From: Gerris lacustris
Taxonomy: Eukaryota > Arthropoda > Insecta > Hemiptera > Gerridae
NCBI GenBank assembly: GCA_951217055.1
Contig: OX578285.1
Span: 58,253,102-58,317,101, forward strand
Reading direction: 5' to 3'
Length of the DNA: 64,000 nucleotides
Shown here piece by piece: positions 12,735 through 25,794 of the stretch. A program made the position numbers and the translations under genes. Every line of letters starts with the position of its first letter. Positions within the stretch are counted from its first letter, which is position 1. Under the pieces are notes generated by a model. It saw nothing but the letters and a program-made list of their open reading frames with translations, made no database searches and was not told where the DNA came from.

Positions 12735-13130
12735 TAAATAAACTTAAACATTCATTTAAATATATAGTAAAACATTCATTTAAATATAGTAAAACATTCA
12801 TTTAAATAAACTGAAATATTAACTTAATATAGAACTATAAATCAGTTCATTCTAGTAATAATAATATGATAATAAAACAATTTAAAAAAAAGTTAAATGT
12901 ATTATTTTAAATAAAGTAAAAAAATCATTTAAATAAACATAAAAATTCATTTAAATAAAGTAAAAAAATCATTTACATAAACAAACATTAATTTAAATAA
13001 AATAAAACATACATTTAAATAAAGTAAAATATTCATTTAAATGAAGTAAAATATTCATTAAAATAAAGTAAAAAATTCATTTAAATAAACTAAAATATTC
13101 ATTTAAATAAACTAAAACATTTTCTTAATA
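12735..13130. repeat. degenerate 22-25-bp AT-rich minisatellite
   Basis: The phrase CATTCATTTAAATAAA plus GTAAAA recurs about fifteen times with variable spacing and substitutions. Nothing coding. Confidence 0.8.
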
Positions 13131-13639
13131 TAGAATTTAACAACCTATTAAAAACAATTCTAGTCACTATAATATGGTAATAAAAACAATTAAATGAATA
13201 AGAATAATATTATACCATAATTAATGTCGGTAGTATAACAAAAGATGTGGCGAGTAAAATGTGCGCACCACGGCTGGACACGTAAGACTGAAGTCAGGGA
13301 GACTGACGGAGAAAGAGAGGGGGCATTTGTTTACAAAGTGTGGTTACGCGGAAACTAATGTATTTATTATCTTTTACCTATCGAACAACATACTTTATTA
13401 TTCAATATTTGTTTATATTTATTTATTCTTGTTTCTAACTATAACATAATAATAAACATAAGCTTATAAAAATTATTATTTATTAAAAACGTAAACATGA
13501 CGTTATTTACGGAATTTTAAATGCGTTTTTTCTTTATAAATACTAATTTTTCTCGGCAAAAAATAAAAATAATTTGAATAATAAATACTCGTTTTAAAGA
13601 GAATTAGTGAATTTTTTATTTCTATGGTTATTCTATTTA

Positions 13640-13800
13640 TTCTATATGTTACTGGGCTGTAAAGTGAGTTTTTTATATTGCCAAGGTAAAGAAAATACAC
13701 TCCACAGTCGTGTAGCATATGCTATTTTTTCCGAGGTAGCAGACAATGAGAAAACATTAAATATTAATCAATATAATTATAATAAATATTAGTACATACT
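13640..13800 (+). mobile_element. MITE family B, deletion copy
   Basis: Reverse-complement relative of 50037-50262. Shared landmarks are TGTTACTGGGCTGT, CACAGTCG, GTAGCATATGCTATTTTTTC, CGAGGTAGCAGACAATG and the edge AATATTAGTACATA. This copy lacks the internal hairpin present at 50 kb. Confidence 0.75.
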
Positions 13801-13849
13801 TAAGATTTTGAGAAAAAGAAACCCTAAAGAGGTTACACTATGAAAAAAA

Positions 13850-15120
13850 AAAAAATAAATAAAAAGGCAAATAAAACGCATTGACATCTAGTGGATTTTA
13901 ATCGTACTAAGAAGCATTTCTACAAAAATTGCAGAGCTAAAATGACACTTTTGATAACTACCCGTAGGACGTAAAACATTTACTACCTCCTAGGAGGTAA
14001 AAAAAAAATTCTTTACAGTTTAGGAGTAATGAAAAGATTTCTTAAGTCCAGGTAATGAAAAAATGGATTTTAGCTATGTTTTTTAAGGTCTAAAGTTACT
14101 ATTTCACAGCCTACCACGAAAAAAATACTTTTTTCTATCAGTTTCTACTTATCAAAAAATAGATTCTCTAAAGATGTAGAAAAATTCATTGTATATAAGA
14201 TGTAGAAAAACATCTAAAACATCTTTTCTGCTTAGTAATTAAGTATTTTGCAAACTTAACAAAATGGTCTTAAAAATAATCGACTTCTTATAATGTGGAT
14301 GAAAAATTGAAAAGTTGGATCTCTATCCCCTGTCTTATTACTGTAAACCAGATATAAATCTCGGTCACAATTCATCGCGACAGCTCGCAACCTTGGATAC
14401 CTCCCTAGGAGACATGTAACATCTCTCGGTCACACAACACGGAAACAAAGACTATTACAAAACTAGTATTATTAGCTCGACTAGTCGTTTCTACCTGTCA
14501 GTATTAATAAAATATTGTTTACCCCTTTTCAAATGCCTGTTTTTATTTTTGAGTTTGCGATTTGTTAGATTTTATTATTCTGGATAAAGTATACTAGTCC
14601 AGAGATTATTTATGTAGGAATAAATATTCACATGCCGACAGAAGTTGGCATATGTCATATAACTTAGTCTAATGTCTGCTAAACATAACATGATTATTTT
14701 GGCTCTAGGAAATGAATTTGTTTTAGTATTTTTCTTGAAAATTATTAAGAGGTATTGGATTTCTCACTTATAACAACTATTAATTCAGTTATATTTGTGA
14801 ACAGATATAACCCCTTGTTTAATCTAATTGCAAAGTGAATAATAAAAGTAAACATGACCATCATTACAATGTGTGTAGTTTCTATAAAAATCGGTTTCAA
14901 TCTCACTAATTGGCATCAGTCCATAGATGAACACCATACACGTTCAAACATGTTGTCTTGACTAAAAATAAAAACAGGTTTGACAAAAATTTGTTTAACT
15001 GTAGCTACCATGGACTTATATTGTTGGTTTATTAAATTTTGGGCGAAACTGAACAAATTATTTTATGTGCAATGGTTATAGCTGCGAGTTTAGAAAAAGC
15101 CAATTGATGAAAGTAACCAA
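13850..15120. other. AT-rich DNA, no feature recognised
   Basis: No splice-bounded exon, tandem array or terminal repeat could be supported here. Confidence 0.4.
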
Positions 15121-15139
15121 ACCTGTCACCCTAACTAAC

Positions 15140-15470
15140 TCAGTGGCGCATCAACCCGCTCGGATGGCCTAGGCCTGCCAAAGGGCTTATACAAAACTAT
15201 ATATTTGTAATGGATGGCACTGAGTGAGTGCGTAGCTCTATCAGCTGCGTATAAACCTTATAATTGGCATATACAACCAGTTAGTGCCCACTTCACACAA
15301 GTAGCTCCCATTAATATGGAGATGCTGGGTAAACACCAAATCGGGGCCTCCTTCCGAGCCAAGATCTGTGGTCACCCATCCAGGATGTGACCACACCCGA
15401 TACTGTTAAACTTTATTGATAGGAGAGCCAACTGCTCTTCTATACGAGCTACCATGGCCCCACTAAACTT
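15140..15470 (-). repeat. possible SINE with 5S-rRNA-like motif
   Basis: On the - strand, GTGGTCACATCCTGGATGGG continues into TGACCAC, recalling the GATGGGTGACC box of 5S rRNA. Upstream of it is a tRNA-like stretch around GGTAGCTCGTATAGAAGAGC. The + side starts with CAGTGGCGCATCAACC. It is richer in GC than its flanks. SINE status is an inference from composition and Pol III-like boxes. Confidence 0.35.
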
Positions 15471-16647
15471 TTCACGCAAGTTTGTCAAACCTTAAACTTG
15501 GAATGAAGACCAATCCATGCAATTGTTGAAAAATTTTGTACAACCGAAACAAGCATGTTTAAATACAGAATGCATATTGACATTTTATATCGCTTTTTGG
15601 TGTCGATTTTTAGTAACGCTTTTCGAGTTTATGTGCCATAGCCAAGACATGAAAATGTCAAAAAGTTTGAAAAGCTGCATTAGAGGGTTAATGTCTAGGA
15701 TTAAAAAATAGCAATAATAGTTGTAAAATCCACCGACAAATTTTCCGTTACCAGTATTTGTAAATTTTTAGATGACTGACTAAGATAAAATCATTATCTC
15801 TAAAAGACAAACTTTTTTCCAACCTAACCTCCAGAATATTAAATTTTCCACTAAACCATCTATACTCATTTTCTTGTTTTAATTCAGTTTGACTAAGTTT
15901 ATCTAAATTACTTTTAAAATTACTAACTTTAATCTAACTTCTTTTTATTGAAAAGCAAGCAAATATACGTGGGGGACTAATAGACAATCAAATATTTAGT
16001 AAGAGACAGGAAGCCATATAATTGGTTTTGAAAGACAAAGTGACTTTTAGTTCTATGGTTTGAATGGAATTTAGTTAGGGTAGAAACAAAAACGCGTTGA
16101 AACGCCTTCTTAATACGATAACTGTGACGCTGTCAATAGAAATTGTTACAATAAAGGTTTTACAATCAATCATAGTCTCTTTCTGTCTTGCCCGAAGTTT
16201 AATTTGATGAAGGTTAGTTTGCGGTTACTAAACATATTATCACCACCAAGATAATGTAAAGAGTTAAAATAAGCACTAGTTCTAAGAGATCTAGCTAGCC
16301 CTTGGATAAACTTATGGCCAGAGTAGGGAGTTTTAGACGGAATAGGTTAGCTAACCGTAGATAGTTCCAGTATTTGAACAACTCAATATATGTATGGAAT
16401 AGAATGAGGGACTATTCTTTAATCAAAATTAGACCAAATGTAAGGTAAAATAAAAGGAAACGAAGATTTAGAGAGGTAAGTGAACGAACTTAAACCAGAA
16501 AGTGTTTGACTTTAAGAACGTCAATCAGTTTCAATACTTGGCGTCTCTAATAACAGAAACGAATGAAATGCATATAGAAATCAAGTAGAGATTTTTCATG
16601 TTTATTTATTTATTCTTTTCATTAAAATTATTATAAGAAAGAAATAA

Positions 16648-17337
16648 TAGTTATTTATGCACCTAGGGAGTAAAGTAAGCCATTATTCCCTGAGCGAAAA
16701 AAGTTGGTTCTTGAGGCGAAGCCGAAGGAACCATGGTCCCTAAATCCCGAGGCGAAGCCGAGGGAATTAGACTCTTTAATTCCCGAGGCGCAGCCGAGGG
16801 AATAACTCTAATTAGCTCCCGAGGCGCAGCCGAGGGAGATAATTATCGCGAGGGGAATAATGGCACTTTACTCACGAGGTACATACAATATTTTATCTCC
16901 AGTAGGAATGTAGGAAGAAAATACACATTTTCGTCCATAGCACAGTTTTTATTTATTATTTTAATAAATAACAATAATTATTAGAACTTTTAGTAGCAGA
17001 TATAAGAGATTTAATATTAAAAACAAATAAGAATTGGAATTAAACTCAAATAGAAGGTTATTTATATGCAGGTTATAATGTTGTAAACAAAGATAAACAT
17101 GGTCCAAAAAGCGCAGTGCCGCCAACCTGATTTCAACAACTTCATTACATTAGCCATACATTTTCTACTATTTATAAAATAATTAAGTTGCAATCTTTAC
17201 TTTTTTGCCCTACTTTACTTTTTCGCCCTACTTTTACTTTTTCTCCCTACTTTTTGAGTCAGGGATGAAAAGACCTGCTTTAGTCCCGCTAAACTAATTC
17301 AAAATCATAACTTTTTTTCCCTACTGGAGATAAAAGT
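16648..17337. mobile_element. GC-repeat element, copy 1
   Basis: About 690 bp is shared with 55063-56043. It starts AATAGTTATTTATGCACCTA and ends CCCTACTGGAGATAAA. Inside are four variants of CCCGAGGCG(A/C)AGCCGAGGGA, each a small GC-rich palindrome, and a pyrimidine-rich run of CCCTACTTT repeats near 17210-17260. TTTATCTCCAGTAGG at 16889 is the complement of the right end, suggesting a nested or rearranged terminus. An open frame at 16733-16984 just follows the repeat. The class is unknown; it is non-autonomous. Confidence 0.7.
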
Positions 17338-17689
17338 ATTTTTATGTCTGCTCACTTGTAGAAAACTGTGACTGTAATCTATATCTCTAAGCTAAATGGG
17401 CTTTCATAATATAAATGTTCACAGTACATATTGATGTCCTTTACATATTCACCCCCTTTCTGTTATTCTCAAGCAGATAAACAAATATATATTTTCCATG
17501 TCAAACGTGTAGACTGACCTAGTCGTTTTTACTATCATTGCCAAGGTTGTAGTATTAATATGGCATTTAATATTTTAGATATCAATATTAATAGAATATA
17601 AATATGTATAATAATAACTAAAAGATAGAGGTTTCATCGATGAAATAAATAACTTGATGATGACATTGTAAGCAGGGGTTATTTTTTAA

Positions 17690-17925
17690 CGCTGACACTT
17701 TGGGTAAATAATTTTAAGGGGTGGTGAGGGATTATATTGTATGATATGGTGGAGGTCAAGGCGCAAGGCACTCGGTTCCTCGAATCGCCGCCAGAATTCA
17801 TCCCTGTATCACCCTGACAGGCCGCCTGGCCTACTCGATCCCATTCTATTCCAAAAATAAACTTTTGAGATCTCCTCAAGATCAGTGGCCTCGCTCTCTC
17901 AACTAGCAAGGATTTATTTACTTAT
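17690..17925 (-). other. unidentified GC-richer fragment
   Basis: A stretch with balanced composition and a - strand open frame (17679-17909). Possible peptide pieces include RFEEPSALRLDLHH in another frame. No domain is recognised and no splice sites bound it. It is most likely decayed transposon coding sequence. Confidence 0.25.
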
Positions 17926-18206
17926 TTTTAATAATTTATGAGTCAGAACTAGTTATGAATACTGAGTCTTCCATTTCACGCCGTCTGTCAGACTGTCTTT
18001 ACGCCTTTTACCTTCTCAGCATGTATCATTTTGCTATTTAGCGTCGAAATTTTAGCTAATTCACTAATTTTATTTTTCCTCTTTCCATTATAGTTTCGAA
18101 AAAAATAGGAATAAAGTATGTTAAATTAACCACCTATCGAAAAGAATAAGAATAAAGAATTAAAATTTAGGGAAAGATTAACTTGATGTATATTGTTTTC
18201 ATAGTA

Positions 18207-18983
18207 CAGTTTGGGCAAAAATAAAACCGCACTTTTTTAAATTTCATATCTATAACTTAGAAAAACTATTGTATGAAAGCCATGCAATGACGGTTTAAAA
18301 TAGTTAAGACCCTATTTCAAACCGGCATTGCATGGCTTTCACCCAATAGTTTTTTATGTTATAGATATGAAAAAGTCGTTGTCCGGGTCCCAGCAATAGT
18401 TTATTGACGCACATCATCCCAGGCACGAAGAATCCTCTTTCGAAGTTCATCGAAGTCCTTTATTTTGCCTCCCTCGTGCACTTTTTCACTTTTTGTTTTT
18501 ACCAACCCCAGATAGAGTAATCAATTGGATTTAGGTAAGGAATGAAGCCTGGGCAATTCCCTTGCAAGTATTGAATTGTTTGCAAGGAGCGATGGGATTG
18601 GGCACCAACTTTCATAAACGTGTATTTTGACATTTGATCATTAATTTCAGGCAACATTGTGCATAACATATCTTCAATGTTTGTTATAACACAGAGGGAC
18701 TCCTCCCACTTACCTACAAAGAACGCCCCCCCCCCTCCACCATATGGTAATTTATTCTATCAAAACTATAATACCCGACAACGATTACTATCCGGACAAC
18801 GACTTTTTTTAAGACCCTATTTCAAACCGTCATTGCATGGCTTTCACCCAATAGTTTTTTAAGTTATAGATATGAAATTTAAAATAGAAGAATGTAGTTT
18901 TCAGACCCCACAAACCCCATATTATCTATTACAGAAGCTGAGCTATAAGTGTTCAAAAAAGTGGGTTTTTTTTGCCCATCCTG
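18207..18983 (-). mobile_element. Tc1/mariner relic with TA target duplication
   Basis: Terminal inverted repeats CAGTTTGGGCAAAAATAAAA and (reverse strand) CAGGATGGGCAAAAAAAACC face each other, each flanked by TA. On the - strand, 18560-18401 encodes the end of a DDE transposase. IPYLNPIDYSIWGW is the catalytic-block signature (normally SPDLNPID-W). After a frameshift follow LVKTKSEKVHEGGKIKDF and ELRKRILRAWDDVRQ, then a stop. About 70 bp are duplicated (18300-18370 and 18805-18872). The N-terminal DNA-binding part is absent, so the element is dead. Confidence 0.88.
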
Positions 18984-19652
18984 TATGCACGATAAATCAA
19001 CTATCATATAAAATTATACTCCTTTATAAATAATTTTTTCAACAACCTTGTCTTTAGTTACGTGTATCGCAAGATTCCGAGTTATCAAGTAACACCACTA
19101 TGTTACACCGTTGGCGTTTGATTAAGAACCAAAAGTATCAAGGATTCAACTCCAACACATCTGTGCCATATACTATAGGTATATGGCTGGATCCCTCTTC
19201 CTGCCACGGTCAAAATAGATAAGATGTTTTAACATTGGTTAGATGCGTGGAGACGTTTACATTTGGAAGAAAGCCCAGAGACCATATGAGGTTATAATTT
19301 CATATGATGTCACGTCTCATGCACATTTGCAGCATATGTGCGAATGCATATTATTATACTTAGTATTTAACTTCCCTAACTCAATATCATGTAAATTGAA
19401 AGATCGAATGATTTCTATATTCAAAAGTGGCATTGGTTTGTGTGTTGTAGCCTTATCGAGTTTAGCCACATAGAAATGTAGCCATTGATAAGAGAAATAA
19501 TAAAATATTTTTCAATTTATATGTTAATTTGAAATAATCACTATAATAATACATGGTTTAACGCGCTTTTTGTGGGACGAAATGTAAGGGGTCAAACTAT
19601 AAAACTGCATAAAATGGGGCAAAAGATGACATCATATCATCATTATTTTATT

Positions 19653-19838
19653 TCTTCACTTGCAACACTCTAATTTCAATTTTCAACCCCATATTCAAAT
19701 AGAGAATGGAATTCAATTATGTGTTGACAACAGACGAATGATTGGTATTAGCACGATGAAAATGGTTCTTAAACTGAAATTCCATTCTCTTTCTGATTAT
19801 AGTGATAGAAATTGAAATTAAAGTGTTGCAAGTGAAAC
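19653..19838. mobile_element. short inverted-repeat element (MITE-like)
   Basis: CACTTGCAACACTCTAATTT at the left is mirrored by AAATTAAAGTGTTGCAAGTG at the right. AGAATGGAATTC and GAATTCCATTCTC-like inner pieces also pair. No coding sequence. Confidence 0.65.
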
Positions 19839-20072
19839 CATTTTCTTCTAAACTGCATTATTTTTTAAAAGTATGTGTTAGGATAGGATGTCTTCTTATG
19901 CGGCTTTTATTCAGGTTAAATTATTTAACTTTAAATAAATCTCAAGATCAATGTGATACATGACGAATGTTTAGTTAATCTTTTTTACTGCATTTGATTT
20001 CTAGAGTCGAAGCTGATAGTTTACTTTTTGCTATTGCAAATACGCGAGGTTCATAGGTTAAACTTAAGTCTA

Positions 20073-20310
20073 ATTGAAGAGTTGAAATTCATAAGGCTCT
20101 AAGTGCAAAATCGGTATGGCACTTAAACCCATAAGAAGCAACACTGGGGAGATGCTGCTATCTTGAGAGATTTTTACCAAATATACAGTTCTGCTTTGGC
20201 ACTTAGACCTTTTTGATTATTACTAGGTTGGGCCTTAAATCGTTTTGAAGCCATCAACTCAAAATTTTATTTTTTGGCACTTAGAGCCTTATGAATTTTA
20301 ACTCTTCAAT
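20073..20310. mobile_element. MITE with ~30-bp terminal inverted repeats
   Basis: ATTGAAGAGTTGAAATTCAT...GGCTCTAAGTGC at the left is mirrored by GCACTTAGAGCC...TTCAAT at the right. About 238 bp, no open frame. Only one copy was noticed in the window. Confidence 0.75.
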
Positions 20311-21439
20311 CATATTTTGGTAATGACTTAAATGCTGTTTTTCATTCTATTGCTTGTGTTAATTTTGTAACACTGAACTGCTATTTGCAAACATTAATTT
20401 CATGGCAATTCAAGTCTTGACATTATTATTTAAGAGAGAAATAACACAATAATGTACCTTCTAATGGAAGTCAAACCATGGATCACTAGGTTTACAATAT
20501 ATAGCTAGATAACTGATCAGCAATTTCTTGAAAGCATGTAATATAAATTGCTTTAACTAGATTCTAACTTTCTCCTTATCAATATTGTTGTAAATGTTTT
20601 TATGTAAATTTAAAAAAATGCATAAAAAAACTTGTTTTACCATCTGAGTTTTTGACGTTACAAGATTATATTTAAAGTCGTTTTTTGTTTATTTTTCCAA
20701 GTTCTCTAGTTTTCTCTTCGTACCAGAGGTCGATGCGACATTGAGCGGTTTAAATAAGAACCGAAAATTATTGTTTCTTTCAGTCTCCCCTTCCCAGAAC
20801 TAGAAGGAAAGTAAAAAAAAAAAAAAAAAAAAAATATTATCATTAACCATGGGAAATCTTCAAAACTGACACTTGGCCAAATTGGATGGGTTCGCCATTG
20901 TGATCTTGTCTACGAGCCAAGAATTTTTCTTTTTAGTCAACCATTAAAACATTGCAACTGACGACCTCTACTTCTGATGTATGATGTTTTCGGTTTGTTG
21001 CATCATAGAAACCTACTCGTGTTTTGATTCCGCGTCGCACTTCAATCTCATAGAATATTTAACACTAATTGAATTGATCTCATAAACATCCTGTTTGAAA
21101 CATAATAATAAGAAAATGATTTTTCTCTCGTTTATTTGACTGCCAAAACATAGTTTAAATGTAAATATTCACACTAAATTTCAACTAACTATCAACGTTC
21201 TCTTAAAACGACCTATCTCTTTTAAGTTAGAACTCAATGGGTGGTTCAACTAAGAAGAACTCGTAGTTTTAAACTTTAAAACCCTTTAACTAATAGAATG
21301 ATTAAGACGTACCTGGACTAAAATAGCATAATTTCCAATCTTAAAGAAATAATAGTTAGGAGTGAACTAATGTCCACCAATACTGTGAATTTCAGGTATC
21401 TTTAGTCCTCACCTTGAAATAGGTGCAGTTCAATAACCA

Positions 21440-21610
21440 AATAACGCTTTCATTGAAACAATGACCGGTTTGGACTTTTCTGAAACAGCCTTCTTCAGAT
21501 AATCTTGCGGTTACTGAATAACTTATACTTCCAAAGTCGTTCAGTAACCACTAGATCAACTGAAGAAGGCTGCTATAAAAGTGCACAAACCGGTAAATGT
21601 TTTCAATTAC
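21440..21610. repeat. inverted pair of Penelope-LTR-like sequences
   Basis: ACCGGTTTGGAC...CAGCCTTCTTCAG on the left is mirrored by CTGAAGAAGGCTG...CAAACCGGT on the right. CTGAAGA plus a hairpin and AAAC recalls the hammerhead-like core seen elsewhere in this window, but is more decayed. Confidence 0.5.
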
Positions 21611-21705
21611 AATTTCTTCGTGAGAAGACTTTGTTTGGTTTTTAATTACGCCTCATTCATGATGGCTAGCTATCAATCGACATAATTTTCATTTAATATT
21701 GCTGG

Positions 21706-21839
21706 TAAATATTCCTTCGTTAAAGGCACTTAGTAAGGACAAAACGTACTCGACTGTGTTTTTCTTCAATGTGTGATAGCAAAACACAGTCGAGTATGTT
21801 TTCTCCTTACTAAACTTGCTTTAATGAAGGAATATTTAA
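21706..21839. repeat. 134-bp imperfect hairpin
   Basis: TAAATATTCCTTCGTTAA pairs with TTAATGAAGGAATATTTA, and the inner ACTCGACTGTGTTTT pairs with AAAACACAGTCGAGT, leaving a loop of about 20 bp. Possibly a tiny MITE. Confidence 0.75.
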
Positions 21840-21840
21840 T

Positions 21841-22394
21841 AAATTATAATTAATTTTTGATGGATTTTTAGGTGTGTATTTAAAAATAAAAACTAGATGA
21901 TTTTCATTTCTTTTTTAATTTGTGAGACGTTTCGACCCTCTAAGGTCATCTTCCCATCACATCCTTTTTCATTAATTGATGTGTTGTATAGTCACATTAA
22001 ATTTTTTGTCAATTATATTTAGATTAATAATAAAATCATAATCCTCTGTAAGATTCGTCAAATTTTTATTACATAATAAAATTAGCTTAACTAATTAAAA
22101 ATTTTTGATTAAAAATTCATTAAACTCGTTTTTAGAATTTACTATTAGATATAATTTAATAAAAACATGAAAAATAAAATCTTTAAAAACAATAATAACA
22201 TGGTTTGTCCTACACAAAATTCAATGTGACTACACAACACATCAATTAATGAAAAAGGATGTGATGGGAAGATGACCTTAGAGGGTCGTCTCACAAATTA
22301 AAAAACGTCTCACAAATTAAAAAAGAAATGAAAATCATCTAGTTTTTATTTTTAAATACACACCTAAAAATCCATCAAAAATTAATTATAATTT
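21841..22394. repeat. 554-bp inverted-repeat element with hammerhead-like motifs
   Basis: The left arm (21841-21995) and right arm (22228-22394) are reverse complements, separated by about 230 AT-rich bases. Each arm carries the GACC/GGTC hammerhead-like stem (21930-21965 on the - strand, 22255-22285 on the + strand). The right copy lost the GAAAC box and has a tandem duplication of ACGTCTCACAAATTAAAAAA. The design matches the 10.7-kb palindrome, and a Penelope-like origin is inferred. Confidence 0.8.
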
Positions 22395-22827
22395 ACAATT
22401 TAAAAAGGTGTTAATTTTAACAACATTTGTTGAAGAAAAAACGAATATTTAATATTTACTAGGGATATTAAATGAAAATTATCTCCACTCATTATTGTAT
22501 TTAGTTAATAAGCTTGTTTGTAATTGGTGATTTAATAATAAGAGTACTACATTCTTTGAAACGCATCAAAGACTTGTCATGAATAATCAAATTTTAATAT
22601 TTTTAACCTTGAACTAAGTATAACAGTTGCATTTAAATTGCCAGAAAGAAGGAAAGTTAGTTAAGAAGAAATAATTCTATCATTCCGTCCAAACCAATTC
22701 GATAAGGTGTTTAAGTAACTGTTCCATTTTATTTATTTTTGTTTTTAAAAATATAAACATTTATCAATAAAACAAAACAGATGTTTGACTAAGGGACATA
22801 GCATGATATTGTTCTTTCGTGTTCCAG

Positions 22828-22918
22828 AACTGGAACCAAGTTTCCCTTTCAGAGATGTTAAAATTCTGCATAATGTCGATGTCAGAGATTACTACGACCT
22901 AAAAGAAGAAATAGGGAG
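22828..22918 (+). CDS. Strn-Mlck: MLCK exon: linker and start of kinase domain
   Basis: Bounded by TTCCAG and GTAAGG. It starts in phase 1 (two bases complete a codon from an unseen earlier exon) and ends in phase 2. It reads [12 protein letters not shown], then [13 protein letters not shown], the usual lead-in to an MLCK or titin-type kinase, stopping just before the glycine loop. The earlier exons are not found within the 22.8 kb upstream. Confidence 0.88.
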
Positions 22919-23709
22919 GTAAGGTAATATGATTTCTTTATATATTTGAAACTTACCAAACTCCAATGACACCTCCAACTTCAAGAACAAGCGTGGTGCC
23001 ACTCACAATACAATTAGGTGTACATTAATTGATTTTGTGTTCAGTTATTAACCAATTATCTTCTTGTTTTATTTAATTATTATTATCTGAAAAACTTATA
23101 CATTTTAATAAGCTTCATACATAATCAGATTATTGTAAATAATTTTCTTGATTTCTATAATGAAAATAAATAATGCTGACAGAAAAATTACAGAATCATA
23201 TTTTGTGCATTATAATCTTTTTTTTTTTTTAATTTAAATATCGTTTTGAGTTCTCTTTCTTACCTTTATATGTATTTTATTATTTTTACCTATTTATATG
23301 TTAAATGTGATGAGTTGCTTTTCTTAAAAACTAACTTCAAATTGACTAACTATATTACACAAATAATTATACGTTTAAAACAACATAATTTAATGATATT
23401 AAAGTGGTTTATTTTTACCGATATTTTCCTTCTTCTAATTATTTGTTTGATATTTTTTTTTTTTTTTATAACAAAAATCCATTAATTGACGACAACAATT
23501 GGATAATTGTTATTTACCCAAGTGAATGAGTGAATGTATAAAAATAAAAAGAAGTTTGGGTAGACATAACGCAACATCCAAAAACGATTTTGGCCCTAGG
23601 ACAAATGGCAGTCTTCATGAAAATGTTTGTGCAGAAATAAGAATGAAAAGTAGACTACTAAACAATTAATTCTAATTTGCTAAATTAAAAAATTTCTGAT
23701 GAGGAAACG

Positions 23710-23776
<67 letters not shown>

Positions 23777-25705
23777 TATATTCATTATCTCAAGGGTGTT
23801 TGAGCTTCATGACGATATCTATTGAATAATTGCTTAATTCCATAATCTTTACCCCTCAGTTTGTGGTTATTTTGATAACAACCCCATTTTTATTGGGTAT
23901 GAGATATAAGAAAACACTTAATGGTGTTTGATATAATGTTACATGAAATATGATGAATTTGAAGGATTATTTAGTTAACTTATTGGCCTGACACATGTTA
24001 CAGTTTTGAAAACACGTTCTTAGGAGCAAGACTGACATTAATGATCACATAATATATTATCAGTGACGATTAACCACAGAAGTGATAATGATGTTACTTG
24101 ACTTTGTTCTTTATTAAAAACAGTAAATATTTAAGGGCACTTCTTTAGATTGTTACTCCCCTTATAAAAAAAAGTAGAGAGGAGTAACAATCTAAAGAAG
24201 GTGTACGGAATGATCTTCTTTAGACTGATACTCCCCTTATAAAAACAGAAGTGTGATATTCCTTTGTCTAAAAGTACATTGGACTAACATCCCTTTTTAT
24301 TAATAGTTACTTAGTCAAAGTCATTTATATTCTAAAACAACATAGGGGAGTAACAATCTATAGAAGTACCTATTTAAGTAAATTACAATAATTAGTAAGA
24401 ATGCACATGACATATAAAATAGTGTGCATCAGTGGTGCAGTGACACAGAAGTGTATTAGTGGTGCAGTGACACAGAAGTGTATTAGTGGTGCAGTGACAC
24501 AGAAGTGTATCAGTGGTGCAGTGACAAAGATGTTTATCAGTAGAATGAATTAAAGTCATTGACGCTGGAATACATTTTAGAGCCTGGCGTGAAAATAGTC
24601 TCTCCTAAAACCTGAAAAACTATTTGAACCAAGAAAATGAGGATCAAGTTTGTTTGGAGACCACTGGAACCATATTGTGTTTTTATTATATTAATGTAAC
24701 GTGGATAAACTAATTTTCCTTGGTAATGAAGGATGCAAGCCATAAAAATGTCTATTTAACTTGGTTTTGCTTTCCCATATAAAGAAAAAGTATTGTTATG
24801 ACGTGAAAATTCGATTTTGAGATTTTGCTGGATTTACTCGTTTTGAGGTCCCTTGAGTCCAAAAAAGTGTTTTTTTATGAAATGTCTGTCTGTCGTCTGT
24901 GCAGACGTGTGGAGGCTATAAACTACTAGATTGATTTTGACGAAATTTCGCATACATGTTCAGAAAAATCATACCCCGAGGCTAAATCGAGAAATAAATT
25001 GTTGCTCTAAATTTGGGGGTGCTACCCCCAATAACTCTGAAAAGATGTGAACAAAAATTATTTCTCGAAAACAGTTCCGACGATTTTTATTTAAAAAATC
25101 TAAAATGTAGTCCATTTAAATACTTTTTTATTTTGTGGGTTAGAATATATTTTCGCTATGCACCATAATTCATTCCATTGCCGATCCTTATTCTATCTTG
25201 GACATTCTGTCGTACAATCTTGCACTTCTTTTTTTTGTGCAAATACTGGGTTCACAGCTCGCATATCACTCTGTGGCCTGATATGGAACAACGCGAAAAG
25301 TTGATCCTAAACCAATTTTCTCGCAATGCCACTTCAAACCTGAACAAAATCTTCAAGGCTTTGTTTTTGTTTACTTTGTTTATATTCTGAACGGAACGCA
25401 GTGATCACTTGGGGGAAAACATGAGGTGACGTCTCCACGGCTTTATGAATATATTGTTATCTATATTGACCAAAATGCATGGTGAACCCAGCTTTACATG
25501 GTAATATATATTTTAAATTTGTAATAATCTATATTCCACTTAAGGTTAATAGTACGTGTTTTTGACGCGCGTTTTGGGCTATATAGTTAACAATTATTAA
25601 TGGAAGTCGTGAAGACGTCACTGCATGCTTTCCTCCACCCTTCTTTCTTGATAGTTTGAAATGGAAAAACAAGTATATTTAATAAGTACTATGTAAATGG
25701 ATGAT

Positions 25706-25794
<89 letters not shown>

